A DNA stretch of 40,222 nucleotides from CAZBWE01 sp964568985 (GTDB taxonomy: Bacteria > Planctomycetota > Phycisphaerae > Sedimentisphaerales > Anaerobacaceae), in contig CAZMSP010000003.1 of NCBI GenBank assembly GCA_964568985.1, forward strand, positions 1 through 40,222, written 5' to 3'. Below are positions 15,741 to 22,989 of the stretch, one piece after another (position 1 is the first letter of the stretch; each line of letters starts with the position of its first letter). Below the pieces are notes generated by a model. The model ran no database searches. It was not told the origin of the DNA and saw nothing but the letters and a program-made list of their open reading frames with translations. The position numbers were made by a program, and so were the translations under genes.

Positions 15741-17837
15741 TTACTCCGTCTCTAATGCCTGAACTAACTGAGGTATTGTATCCTCTACAGTTCCGACGAT
15801 ATAGTAATCGCACTGCTTAAATATCGGTGCGTTAGGGTCGCTGTTGATAGCGATGATAGTTTCGGTGGTTGCAACACCTATCATATGCTGAATAGCGCCG
15901 GATATTCCCAAAGCGATGTAAATTTTTGGCCCTATCGAAGTTCCGGTTTGGCCAACCTGATGCACTCGCTCAATAAAGCCCTGCTCTACTGCTGCACGCG
16001 AGGCACCTCTTTCAACCTGTGTACCTAACTTTTTACCTAAGCCATCACAAAGCATACCCATAAGTCGTTCGTAATTGTCGCGGCTTTGCATACCCTTGCC
16101 GCCGCTGACAATCACTTCGGCTCCAAAGTTCACCTCGCCCGTACCCAGCTCTGTTTTTAGAATTTCCAGACTGATATCATCATTGGAAAGCTGGACTTTG
16201 TGTTTTATGACCCTGCCTTTCCTCGAATTATCCGGCGGCAGTCTCTTCATAACGCCCGGCCTTGCCGTTGCCATCTGTGACTTAGAATTCTTCGTGCGGA
16301 TGGTAGCCATAACGTTACCACCTAACGCCGGCCTGGTCTGCAGTAGTATTCCCACAAGGCCGTTTCGTGAATTATCTCTGATATCCAGGCCGGTGCAATC
16401 GGCAGTCAAGCCACAACCAACCCCGTACGAAACCATCGGTGCCAGCATTCTGCCCTGAGGAGTTGCAGCGTAGAGAACGATTTGAGGCCAGTATGTACTT
16501 ATCGCATCAGCAATCGCTTTGCGATGCGCAGCAGGGTCAAATACCCTCAATAATTTATCCTCGATGAGATAGATATTGTCCGCACCTGCGGCAATTAGCT
16601 CTTTCGCCAGCGGCTCAATCTCGTAGCCAGCTACAGCGACCCCTACTTTGCTCTTCAAGGAATCCGCAAGGTCGCGAGCTTTACCGACAAGCTCAAACGT
16701 CGCCGGATGTACTGCGCCCCCACTATGTTCGGCTACAACCCAAACCTCACCCTTAAAGGTCGTCTCATTCAACTTGAAACCATTTAGCATATCCTCCAAC
16801 GCCTTTTTATGGAATCGCCCACCTGCAGTAACAAGAATCTTTTCCCTATCTGCTTCATCAATCTGACTCACTTCGGTAATACCAAGTTCCTTGAGCTTAT
16901 TAGTCAAGATTTCATAATCCTCTTGTTCTTTTTTTGTTCCCTCGAAGCTTCTGTCAAACCTGTCTTTTCGTTTGCATGGTAAAACATAGCGTCCTTCTTG
17001 TGCATCGCTGCCCTTGTCGGTCTCGCCATTGCTACTGTTAAAGCTGTCAATAAGGACCTTAGCTAATGAATCAGCGTCACTAATCTTCTGGCATTTTCTG
17101 GAGCTTTTACCTGGCGGGAAAACTCGTATTACAGCCGTTTTGGAACCTTTGACGCCGATGTGTGTTGCGTTAATATCGGCGCTTCCCCATTGAATAACGT
17201 CTGTTTTATTTGCCCATCTGGCTCTTGCAAACGTCGCAAAGAGGGGATATTCATGCTTGGCGACGGTTATCACGGCCGGCAATTTCCTCGGCGTAACCAC
17301 CTGGCTGCCGCCGCTGATAATCCGGGTGAATTCAAACCGGCTATTACTAAATTCGGCGCCGGTAACATAAGCTATGCAGGGCAGAGCCAGTTCCTCGGCG
17401 ATTTGAGGGGGTACCTGAGCTGTGTCACCATCTACCGACTGCATTCCGGCAACTACATAATAATCATTGTCACATTTAAGTATTTCTTTGACAATTTTCC
17501 TGATGGCAAACGCTATGGGATTCGCCGTAGCGACGGTATCTGCTCCGCCCAGTGCCCTGTCGGTCAGCAGAACGACCATATCAGCGCATCTGCTCAGAGT
17601 GTGTCGCAATACCTCTTCAGCCATTGGTGGCCCCATAGTCAAAGCAACGATTTTACCCTTCTGGTCTTTGCTAATTTTCTTCATATAGTTTGCAAAAGCT
17701 AATGCCTGGGTGTCCAGCTCGTTGATTACGTTAGACAAACGAGCTCGAACGAGAGTGCCGGTCTCGGGGTCGAAAGCATTGTCAGTAATCTGAGTTACAT
17801 CAGGAACCTGTTTTACTAAAACTATGTAGTCACTCAT
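15741..17837 (-). CDS. Fused electron transfer flavoprotein, beta and alpha subunits in one chain (EtfB-EtfA)
   Basis: Electron transfer flavoprotein normally has two chains, beta (about 250 aa) and alpha (about 320-400 aa). Here one 698-aa protein carries both. Residues 1 to about 245 are EtfB: MSDYIVLVKQVPDV at the N-terminus and the beta signature QSVDGDTAQVPPQIAE. After a linker of about 110 residues, EtfA follows. It shows QGRMLAPMVSYGVGCGLTAD, the RPALGGNVMATI segment and the FAD-binding VGQTGTSIGPKIYIALGISG near the end. Both DGDTAQV and RPALGGN resemble the Fix/bifurcating type more than the classical mitochondrial type, by eye. The frame opens 24 codons earlier, but the ATG at 17837 gives the family N-terminus. 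It is followed directly by the ETF-QO gene. Confidence 0.92.
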   Translation of the reverse strand: MSDYIVLVKQVPDVTQITDNAFDPETGTLVRARLSNVINELDTQALAFANYMKKISKDQKGKIVALTMGPPMAEEVLRHTLSRCADMVVLLTDRALGGADTVATANPIAFAIRKIVKEILKCDNDYYVVAGMQSVDGDTAQVPPQIAEELALPCIAYVTGAEFSNSRFEFTRIISGGSQVVTPRKLPAVITVAKHEYPLFATFARARWANKTDVIQWGSADINATHIGVKGSKTAVIRVFPPGKSSRKCQKISDADSLAKVLIDSFNSSNGETDKGSDAQEGRYVLPCKRKDRFDRSFEGTKKEQEDYEILTNKLKELGITEVSQIDEADREKILVTAGGRFHKKALEDMLNGFKLNETTFKGEVWVVAEHSGGAVHPATFELVGKARDLADSLKSKVGVAVAGYEIEPLAKELIAAGADNIYLIEDKLLRVFDPAAHRKAIADAISTYWPQIVLYAATPQGRMLAPMVSYGVGCGLTADCTGLDIRDNSRNGLVGILLQTRPALGGNVMATIRTKNSKSQMATARPGVMKRLPPDNSRKGRVIKHKVQLSNDDISLEILKTELGTGEVNFGAEVIVSGGKGMQSRDNYERLMGMLCDGLGKKLGTQVERGASRAAVEQGFIERVHQVGQTGTSIGPKIYIALGISGAIQHMIGVATTETIIAINSDPNAPIFKQCDYYIVGTVEDTIPQLVQALETE

Positions 17838-17954
17838 ATTCGCTATCTCATAATCCGTGTTTAACCCTGAAATTTCGACGCATACAACAAAATAACCACC
17901 CTGCTGCAAGACTATATATGTAGTAACTATTATTCAGAAAATAATGGAACCTTT

Positions 17955-17983
17955 ATTGTATATTATTGGGTAATATATATCAA
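17955..17983 (-). promoter_or_regulatory. Candidate sigma-70 promoter for the EtfBA/ETF-QO operon
   Basis: Read on the minus strand, TTGATA (17978-17983) and TACAAT (17955-17960) are separated by exactly 17 bases. Each matches the consensus at five of six positions. Transcription would start near 17948, about 110 bases before the start codon. Confidence 0.6.
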
Positions 17984-18158
17984 ATAAAATTGTGTGCATA
18001 CTGGTTTTATGGTTGATTCATTAAAAATAGCCTTTGCGGTTAAAAAGTTTGATTTAGTGGTTGCTTTGTGTTATTGAGTACTGTTTATTTACGATTTTAA
18101 CTGGGCAGAGAAAACAAGAGCTCCATAAGTAGTTCAGCCCGCCTACAACGGGGTCCTG

Positions 18159-18186
18159 TTAGAGAGTTTCTAAGTCGGCTCTCTAA
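18159..18186 (+). promoter_or_regulatory. Hairpin just upstream of the corrinoid gene ribosome site
   Basis: TTAGAGAG (18159-18166) and CTCTCTAA (18179-18186) form a perfect 8-bp stem with a 12-base loop. It ends four bases before the GTGGAGG ribosome site at 18191-18197. It could affect mRNA stability or translation, but its function is not known. Confidence 0.45.
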
Positions 18187-18206
18187 GAAAGTGGAGGCCA
18201 AGTAAG

Positions 18207-18833
18207 ATGGCAGACTTGAAAGCTTTAGCTGATGCAGTTATTAAAGGCAACCAAAGTACAGCTGTAGAAATCACCAAGGCAGCCCTTGAAGAAGGTACTG
18301 CGGCCAAAAGCGTCCTCGATGATGGTTTAATTGCAGGTATGGACATTGTCGGCGAGCGCTTCAAAAAGAACGAGATTTACATACCTGAGGTGCTTATTGC
18401 TGCTCGCGCAATGAAGATGGCGATGAAGCTGCTCGAGCCGGAACTTACCAAAGCCGGAGTCGAGCCGGTCGGAAAGTTTCTGATAGGAACCGTGCAAGGC
18501 GATTTACACGATATCGGTAAAAATTTAGTAGCAATGATGCTAAAAGGAGCGGGCTTTGAGGTTGTTGACCTCGGTGTAGATGTCAGCCCCGAAAAGTTTG
18601 TTGAAAAAGCCAAGGCCACAGGCGTGCATTTAGTAGGTATGAGCACGCTTTTGACCACAACAATGCCCGGTATGGAGAAGACTATGAAGGCCCTGAGCGA
18701 TGCAAACGTTTCAGCTAAAGTGATGATAGGGGGGGCACCGGTTACGCAGGGTTATGCTGACAAGATTGGTGCCCACGGCTACGCAGCCGATGCCGCATCA
18801 GCTGTCGATGTGGCCAAAAAGCTCATTGCTTAA
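18207..18833 (+). CDS. Corrinoid (B12-binding) methyl-carrier protein, MtaC/MtbC/MetH-module type
   Basis: Proteins of this family carry a methyl group on cobalamin between two methyltransferases. The 208-aa product has the helical cap domain first (residues 1-88, with VGERFKKNEIYIPEVLIAARAM). The Rossmann-like B12-binding domain follows from about residue 90, with the cobalt-ligating DxHxxG motif GDLHDIGKN (D99, H101, G104). Motifs GMSTLLTTTMPGM and IGGAPVTQGYADKIGAHGYA complete the fold. The size and lack of other modules fit the free corrinoid proteins of methylamine, methanol or methoxy-aromatic demethylation. Its partner methyltransferase is not adjacent, and the substrate cannot be inferred. 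The start has GTGGAGG 9 bases upstream. A hairpin near 18834-18850 follows it. Confidence 0.9.
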   Translation: MADLKALADAVIKGNQSTAVEITKAALEEGTAAKSVLDDGLIAGMDIVGERFKKNEIYIPEVLIAARAMKMAMKLLEPELTKAGVEPVGKFLIGTVQGDLHDIGKNLVAMMLKGAGFEVVDLGVDVSPEKFVEKAKATGVHLVGMSTLLTTTMPGMEKTMKALSDANVSAKVMIGGAPVTQGYADKIGAHGYAADAASAVDVAKKLIA

Positions 18834-18850
18834 AAAACGCCTTGCGTTTT
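18834..18850 (+). terminator. Possible weak terminator after the corrinoid gene
   Basis: AAAACGC (18834-18840) and GCGTTTT (18844-18850) form a 7-bp stem with a CTT loop, ending in four T. The stem is AT-rich at its base, so termination would be partial at best. Confidence 0.4.
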
Positions 18851-18924
18851 GTGGCGACAGGTTTTTTGTGCTCGTTTAAGCATTTTTGCAAAATTTCAGT
18901 AAGTAATCGTAAAGTTTTCGTTCA

Positions 18925-19743
18925 ATGAGAAAAGTAAGCCGCGTCAAGATTGCAATATCCATCATTGCCACCATATGCAATGTGGCAATGTTCTGTTGGC
19001 TTATCTATGAAATATTCAGAAACCCGCCTACAGGCTCCGAAATTTTTATACCAGTGGTCTTTGGACTTTTTCTTATTCTGAATGTATTTGCGATTACGTT
19101 AACATTCAATGCTCATAAAACTGCTGAAGCGTTGCCTTCTCAACATGCGGGAAGCTCGAAAACCCGGCTGACAGGATTGGCTATACTTTTCTTTGCCTGT
19201 ATTGGCCTTGGGGTCTGGCTCGGCTTTCGCTATCATGGCCCGATTAGGAGATGGAAATGGCAACGGGTTAAACAGGCCAAAGTTGAAAAGTTTATGGGTA
19301 AAAAAGCTCCTGATGTCGTTGTGCAAACATTAGAAGGCACCGATTGGAGACTGCAAGACCGGCTCGGAAAGGTTGTTCTGATAGACTTTTGGGCGACACG
19401 GTGTGGACCTTGTGTTGGTTCCATTCCACAGATGAAAGAAATTTATGAGAAATATAAATCACGCGATGATTTTGTGATGGTCGGTATTTCCCTGGACCAT
19501 GATAAACAGGAGCTCGTGAAATTTTGCGAAAAGTATGAAATCCCTTGGACGCAGCTCTTTGAAGCGGATAAAGGCTGGGCAAACAGTGTTGCAGGGAGCT
19601 TCGAAGTACGCGGAATACCGTCTGTCTGGATAATCGACAAAGAAGGAAATGTTAACGGGATGGATCTTCATAGTACTCGGATTGAGGAAATCGAAAGAAT
19701 TATAGAGGAATCTCTAAATAAAGAACAGACTACCTTGGATTGA
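18925..19743 (+). CDS. Membrane-anchored thioredoxin-like (TlpA/ResA-type) protein
   Basis: The 272-aa protein has three hydrophobic segments in its first 110 residues (about 8-30, 40-60 and 84-102). A TlpA/AhpC-TSA-like domain follows from about residue 123: KAPDVVVQTLEGTDWRLQD, then LIDFWATRCGPC with the redox CxxC as CGPC. The cis-Pro element follows as VRGIPSVWIIDKEG. The Arg in the otherwise usual WATWCGPC is a small variation. The domain is probably outside the cytoplasm and would reduce disulfides, for instance in cytochrome c maturation, but no substrate gene is nearby. No strong ribosome site is seen before the ATG at 18925. It is about 90 bp after the corrinoid gene and convergent with the MazG-like gene. 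Confidence 0.85.
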   Translation: MRKVSRVKIAISIIATICNVAMFCWLIYEIFRNPPTGSEIFIPVVFGLFLILNVFAITLTFNAHKTAEALPSQHAGSSKTRLTGLAILFFACIGLGVWLGFRYHGPIRRWKWQRVKQAKVEKFMGKKAPDVVVQTLEGTDWRLQDRLGKVVLIDFWATRCGPCVGSIPQMKEIYEKYKSRDDFVMVGISLDHDKQELVKFCEKYEIPWTQLFEADKGWANSVAGSFEVRGIPSVWIIDKEGNVNGMDLHSTRIEEIERIIEESLNKEQTTLD

Positions 19744-19818
19744 TAGTTTGAATCTTGCCCCCTGCTGAATTTCACACATTTGGGATATTCCGCGCCGGAT
19801 GATATTAATTCGGTTCCC

Positions 19819-20088
19819 CTATTTAGGTTTGAAGCCCTTGACTTTATTGCTGGTGTATTTGGCGCAGGCCTTTTCCAAATCTACATCGCTTATATTTGCC
19901 AGCGTACAAAGCCACGCAAACACATCGGCAAATTCTTCCTCCTTATTACTCTCATCCTCGCCGGAAAGGGCTGTAGCAAGCTCTCCCACCTCTTCAATAA
20001 ACCACATAAACGTGGCAGGGATTCCCCTTTGCTGGTCCCGCTTTTTGTATTTTTTGGAGATTATCTGTTGAAATTCGCGAATATCCAT
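19819..20088 (-). CDS. MazG-like nucleotide pyrophosphohydrolase
   Basis: This is a compact 89-aa protein of the MazG/all-alpha NTP pyrophosphohydrolase superfamily, which hydrolyses (d)NTPs to monophosphates and limits misincorporation or alarmone levels. The metal-binding pattern is clear: WFIEEVGELATAL supplies the first Glu pair and EEEFADVFAWL the second ExxD. The frame is open to 20157, but the ATG at 20088 gives the typical N-terminus MDIREFQQII, and the upstream residues are not family-like. It follows the rrf2 gene on the same strand by 87 bp. The substrate is unknown. Confidence 0.82.
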   Translation of the reverse strand: MDIREFQQIISKKYKKRDQQRGIPATFMWFIEEVGELATALSGEDESNKEEEFADVFAWLCTLANISDVDLEKACAKYTSNKVKGFKPK

Positions 20089-20175
20089 TTTCGTTAGACA
20101 ATTACAGCGTATAGCGGACGAAAAAACCTCCCGATAATTAGTGAGCAGGAAAAACATCCCACTACACGCTACTTT

Positions 20176-20574
20176 CTAACCTACCAGTAAATTTGAGAGC
20201 TTTGTTTTCTCGAAAACACTTCTGGCCTGAGCGATTGCCTTTTCATAAACCTTCTCAGCTCGCCTACTAAATTTTTCTCCACGTGCTTGCTCAGCCAGGT
20301 ACAACTGATTAACCATGGGGCCGTCAACAGCTTCGACAATCTCTAAAATTGTGATTCTGTGCGGTGGTTTGGCAAGAGAGAAGCCGCCGCGAGGTCCCCT
20401 TTTGCTGCGCAAAACATTTGCTCTGACCAACTGCTGAAGTATCTTGAGCAGGTACTCCAAAGGCATATTATACTTTTCAGATATATCCTGAGACAGAATA
20501 ATCTTTTTATCCGTACGTTGCGCAATATAACCAACTGCCAGCAATGCATATCCTGTGGACCTACTAATTCGCAT
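20176..20574 (-). CDS. Rrf2-family transcriptional regulator without Fe-S cysteines
   Basis: Rrf2 proteins are small winged-helix repressors that usually sense Fe-S status, nitric oxide or cysteine. The 132-aa product begins with the typical MRISRSTGYALLAVGYIAQ. It carries the winged helix (SQDISEKYNMPLEYLLKILQ, then LRSKRGPRGGFSLAKPP) and ITILEIVEAVDGP. No cysteine occurs anywhere in the protein, so it cannot hold an IscR-like cluster and must sense something else or act with a partner. The ATG at 20574 has a GAAGGAG site about 8 bases upstream. A dyad near 20792-20810 in its long upstream region may be its operator. Confidence 0.9.
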   Translation of the reverse strand: MRISRSTGYALLAVGYIAQRTDKKIILSQDISEKYNMPLEYLLKILQQLVRANVLRSKRGPRGGFSLAKPPHRITILEIVEAVDGPMVNQLYLAEQARGEKFSRRAEKVYEKAIAQARSVFEKTKLSNLLVG

Positions 20575-20791
20575 TTTAATCTCCTTCAAAACGCACTAAA
20601 AAACAGCAAAAGTACAATTTACCCAATTATGAAGGTACAAACTAAAAAACAGCCAAACTACGGCTTCTACAGTAAAGTTAAACCCCTCTTGACACTCCTT
20701 CTCATTCGGGCAAAAACGCCGCAGCCCCAAAATAGTATAAACTAATCACTCTCTTACTGTACAAAAGCTCATTACGCTTATTATAATATAT

Positions 20792-20810
20792 ACTCTAATA
20801 TTGCAAGAGT
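20792..20810. promoter_or_regulatory. Possible Rrf2 operator dyad
   Basis: ACTCT and AGAGT are complementary 5-bp half-sites separated by 9 bases. They overlap the candidate -35 element of rrf2. Position and symmetry suit an autorepressor, but the assignment is inference. Confidence 0.3.
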
Positions 20811-20926
20811 TTTTATCTATAAAATACTCAAAATCCAGAAAAATTGACAAAATACTACCGAATTATAAGAGTATCTTCAAGAAATAACAAAGAGTCCGAA
20901 AATTTCTTCCAAGTGCGCAAAAAAAC

Positions 20927-20955
20927 TTGACATATAAGGATTTCTAACATAGGAT
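20927..20955 (+). promoter_or_regulatory. Sigma-70 promoter of the STAS gene
   Basis: TTGACA (20927-20932, perfect -35) and TAGGAT (20950-20955) are separated by 17 bases. The start codon lies 33 bases downstream, with AAGGAG at 20977-20982. Confidence 0.65.
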
Positions 20956-20988
20956 TTCGCAGCAATTTGATTTTCTAAGGAGACTGTT

Positions 20989-21360
20989 ATGACTGAGATT
21001 AAGCCAAGGATAAGCGTAGAGTATTCTGAAAACGCCACAATAGTTACTTTCACCGACGAAAAAATCCTCGAAGAGATGGACATTCAGGCACTTCAAGAGT
21101 CGATTATGTCCGTCGTTGACCAAACCGACCGGATAAATCTGATATTAGATTTTGGCAATGTCCGATTTTTATCCTCCGCCGTTCTTGGACTTTTAATAAG
21201 AATCAGTAAAAGAATTTACGAACGTGATGGCCAACTAAGACTATGCAATATCAACCCAAAAATCTATGAAATCTTCAAAATAACCCGGCTGAACAAAATC
21301 TTCGATATTTACAAAAACGTCGAAAGTGCGACTGAAAAATTATTTAAAGCAAATGGCTAA
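20989..21360 (+). CDS. STAS-domain anti-anti-sigma factor (SpoIIAA/RsbV-like)
   Basis: STAS proteins of this type bind a switch kinase and free its target when unphosphorylated. The 123-aa protein is a single STAS domain with LILDFGNVRFLSSAVLGLLI. Ser62/Ser63 align with the phosphorylated position of SpoIIAA/RsbV. It has a good AAGGAG ribosome site 6 bases before the ATG and a near-consensus promoter. It is followed 123 bp later by the matching RsbW-type kinase, which indicates a partner-switching pair. No sigma factor or PP2C phosphatase gene lies in the window. Confidence 0.9.
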   Translation: MTEIKPRISVEYSENATIVTFTDEKILEEMDIQALQESIMSVVDQTDRINLILDFGNVRFLSSAVLGLLIRISKRIYERDGQLRLCNINPKIYEIFKITRLNKIFDIYKNVESATEKLFKANG

Positions 21361-21483
21361 GTGCTTTTTCCTTTTTGCTCACAGAGATAAGGATTGGTCA
21401 ACAATCTGGGCACTACCAGCTAATTTGAAAAATAACTTTAACTTATCTGGACTAACCGGGAAGCTCGCGATATTAAAAAGATT

Positions 21484-21921
21484 ATGGCACCAGAAACATC
21501 TATCAGAAGTTCAATAGTTGTTGAAGGCATACCGTCTGCTATTGTCGAAGTGTGCAGACAAATCCTATCGAAGCTCGAAGACTTCAGTTTCAGCAAAGAA
21601 GACATTTTCGCCGTCCACCTGGCTTTAGAGGAGGCTTTTAGCAACGCCGTCACACACGGAAACAAAATGGATCCCCGCAAAGAGATTAGAATCGACTATT
21701 CCATGGACCCGGATAAAATTGGAATTTCTGTGACAGACCAGGGTAACGGCTTTAAACCGGAAGCCATACCAGACCCGCGATTCGGCAAAAAACTTTATGA
21801 GCCTGATGGAAGAGGGCTGCTTCTTATGCAATCGTATATGGATGTAGTCGAATTCAACGAACAGGGCAATACCGTACATATGATCAGATATAAGGAAAAA
21901 CCTCCTCTAACAGAAGGTTAG
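21484..21921 (+). CDS. RsbW/SpoIIAB-type serine kinase (anti-sigma factor-like HATPase)
   Basis: The 145-aa product is a stand-alone GHKL ATPase domain of the RsbW class, which phosphorylates an STAS partner and in other bacteria sequesters a sigma factor. The N-box reads ALEEAFSNAVTHGN (residues 47-60), the G1 box TDQGNGF (about 84-90) and the G2 box GRGLLLM (109-115), so ATP binding looks intact. Target identity is unknown. The start at 21484 lacks a strong ribosome site, but it is the only suitable ATG before the conserved part. It lies downstream of the STAS gene on the same strand. Confidence 0.88.
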   Translation: MAPETSIRSSIVVEGIPSAIVEVCRQILSKLEDFSFSKEDIFAVHLALEEAFSNAVTHGNKMDPRKEIRIDYSMDPDKIGISVTDQGNGFKPEAIPDPRFGKKLYEPDGRGLLLMQSYMDVVEFNEQGNTVHMIRYKEKPPLTEG

Positions 21922-22008
21922 GAATGAACATAGGCATAATCAACGGTAGTCTCTTGACAATAATATCAGGGACAGACCCCGCAATAAATAAGGATAAATA
22001 AGCATAGG

Positions 22009-22647
22009 ATGTTTAATAGACTTCTTATCATTTACTGCTGTTTGCTTATCCTGGGCGGTTGCATAAATAAAGAAGAACCGATGCCCAGGATTGTTTATAC
22101 ACCTCAGCCCCAACCAAAAATCGCTCAGCCAAGGGTTCCAAAAACAACTCAAACTATTACGAAAAGCATCCACGGAGATTGGCTGCCGCCTTCACATCTG
22201 GAAAAGCAATGGACAGCTATAGTAATACATCACTCAGGAACAACAAATGGCAATGCAGCCATATTTGACGAATGGCACAGGCAAGGCAATCATTGGGAGG
22301 GTGTTGGCTACGATTTTGTTATAGGCAACGGAACTGACAGCCCTGATGGCCAGGTTGAGGTTACCTTTCGATGGTGCAAGCAGCAGACGGGGGCACATTG
22401 CAAAACGCCGGACAACTGGGCTAATGAAGATGCGGTTGGAATTTGTCTGGTGGGTAACTTCAATGACACAACACCTACCGCTCACCAGATGCAGTCCCTT
22501 CTGGAACTCGTTCGCTTTTTGCAAAACCGCTATGGGATTCCGAAAAGCCGTATTTACGGCCATAAAAACACGCCGGGAGCAAGGGTAACTGACTGTCCCG
22601 GCAAAAACTTTCCGATGGCCAAGCTAAAATCAATGCTCGGCTCTTGA
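22009..22647 (+). CDS. Lipoprotein N-acetylmuramoyl-L-alanine amidase (Amidase_2/PGRP fold)
   Basis: The enzyme cleaves the amide bond between N-acetylmuramic acid and L-alanine in peptidoglycan. The 212-aa product has a lipoprotein signal (MFNRLLIIYCCLLILGGC, lipobox LGGC with Cys18), then a Pro/Gln-rich spacer and an Amidase_2 domain. Zinc ligands of the PGRP type are visible: His74 in IVIHHSGT, a later His in IYGHKNTPGA and a Cys in VTDCPGKNF. The anchor would hold it in the envelope, probably the periplasm. It follows the RsbV/RsbW pair on the same strand after 87 bp, but I cannot show it shares their promoter. Confidence 0.9.
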   Translation: MFNRLLIIYCCLLILGGCINKEEPMPRIVYTPQPQPKIAQPRVPKTTQTITKSIHGDWLPPSHLEKQWTAIVIHHSGTTNGNAAIFDEWHRQGNHWEGVGYDFVIGNGTDSPDGQVEVTFRWCKQQTGAHCKTPDNWANEDAVGICLVGNFNDTTPTAHQMQSLLELVRFLQNRYGIPKSRIYGHKNTPGARVTDCPGKNFPMAKLKSMLGS

Positions 22648-22740
22648 GCTTGTAGCAATATCCACACTCAGATACAGAAAACATTGCGTCCCATAAATCC
22701 ATTCTCAAAATTTAGTAATTGTGTTTTTTGCTGCAATTCA

Positions 22741-22850
22741 CCCCGTTAGAAAGAAAGCTCTATCCTTTTGGTGGGGTAAAAATACATAGCGCCAGCGGGG
22801 TTTATCCTTCTACGACGGGTTAAAAGCACCGCCCGAGCTTTCTAACGGGG
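22741..22850. repeat. Inverted-repeat-bounded element of about 110 bp
   Basis: CCCCGTTAGAAAG (22741-22753, followed by AAAGCTC) and GAGCTTTCTAACGGGG (22835-22850) are terminal inverted repeats with one small insertion in the left arm. The interior is GC-rich with no reading frame. It could be a small non-autonomous mobile element (MITE-like) or a large structured hairpin. Confidence 0.55.
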
Positions 22851-22907
22851 TTTACTCAAAATATTACAGCTAAGAAAGTTATCTTACGATTATTCCGAAA
22901 ACTGATA

Positions 22908-22958
22908 CTGGTAATTGGTAACTGGTAACCATTTAACCCTGCCTACCGGCAGGCAGGC
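22908..22958. repeat. Dispersed repeats upstream of the 22990 gene
   Basis: The 19-mer at 22908-22926 is identical to 12136-12154. It runs into CCTGCCTACCGGCAGGCAGG at 22938-22957, a palindromic repeat whose degenerate copy (CTGCCTACCGGCAAGCATG) lies at 23503-23521. Confidence 0.6.
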
Positions 22959-22989
22959 ATTTAACCAAGTGAATAAAGGAGCCAGCCAA

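Larger units (their letters stand above)
17838..18206. other. Divergent intergenic region, EtfBA operon and corrinoid protein gene
   Basis: This 369-base AT-rich region holds the minus-strand promoter at 17955-17983. It may also hold a weak plus-strand promoter, TTGATT (18049-18054) with TATTGA (18072-18077), spaced by 17 bases. No B12-box or other recognisable cobalamin riboswitch motif was seen before the corrinoid gene. Confidence 0.4.
20575..20988. other. Divergent intergenic region, rrf2 and STAS genes
   Basis: This 414-base AT-rich region has no convincing gene. It contains the STAS gene promoter at 20927-20955 and a possible minus-strand promoter with TTGCAA (20801-20806) and TATAAT (20780-20785), spaced 15 bases apart. 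A dyad ACTCT(20792-20796)/AGAGT(20806-20810) overlaps this -35. Confidence 0.45.
22648..22989. other. Intergenic region with repeat elements
   Basis: These 342 bases contain no convincing gene. They hold an inverted-repeat element (22741-22850), the second copy of the CTGGTAATTGGTAACTGGT repeat (22908-22926) and a CCTGCCTACCGGCAGGCAGG repeat (22938-22957). Confidence 0.55.

Noticed and set aside
17838..18206. Cobalamin riboswitch before the corrinoid gene
   Set aside because: No B12-box was found by eye on either strand.
22915..22989. N-terminal extension of the 22990 protein
   Set aside because: These codons (LPTGRQAF) come from the CTGCCTACCGGCAGGC palindrome. The ATG at 22990 has a good ribosome site.
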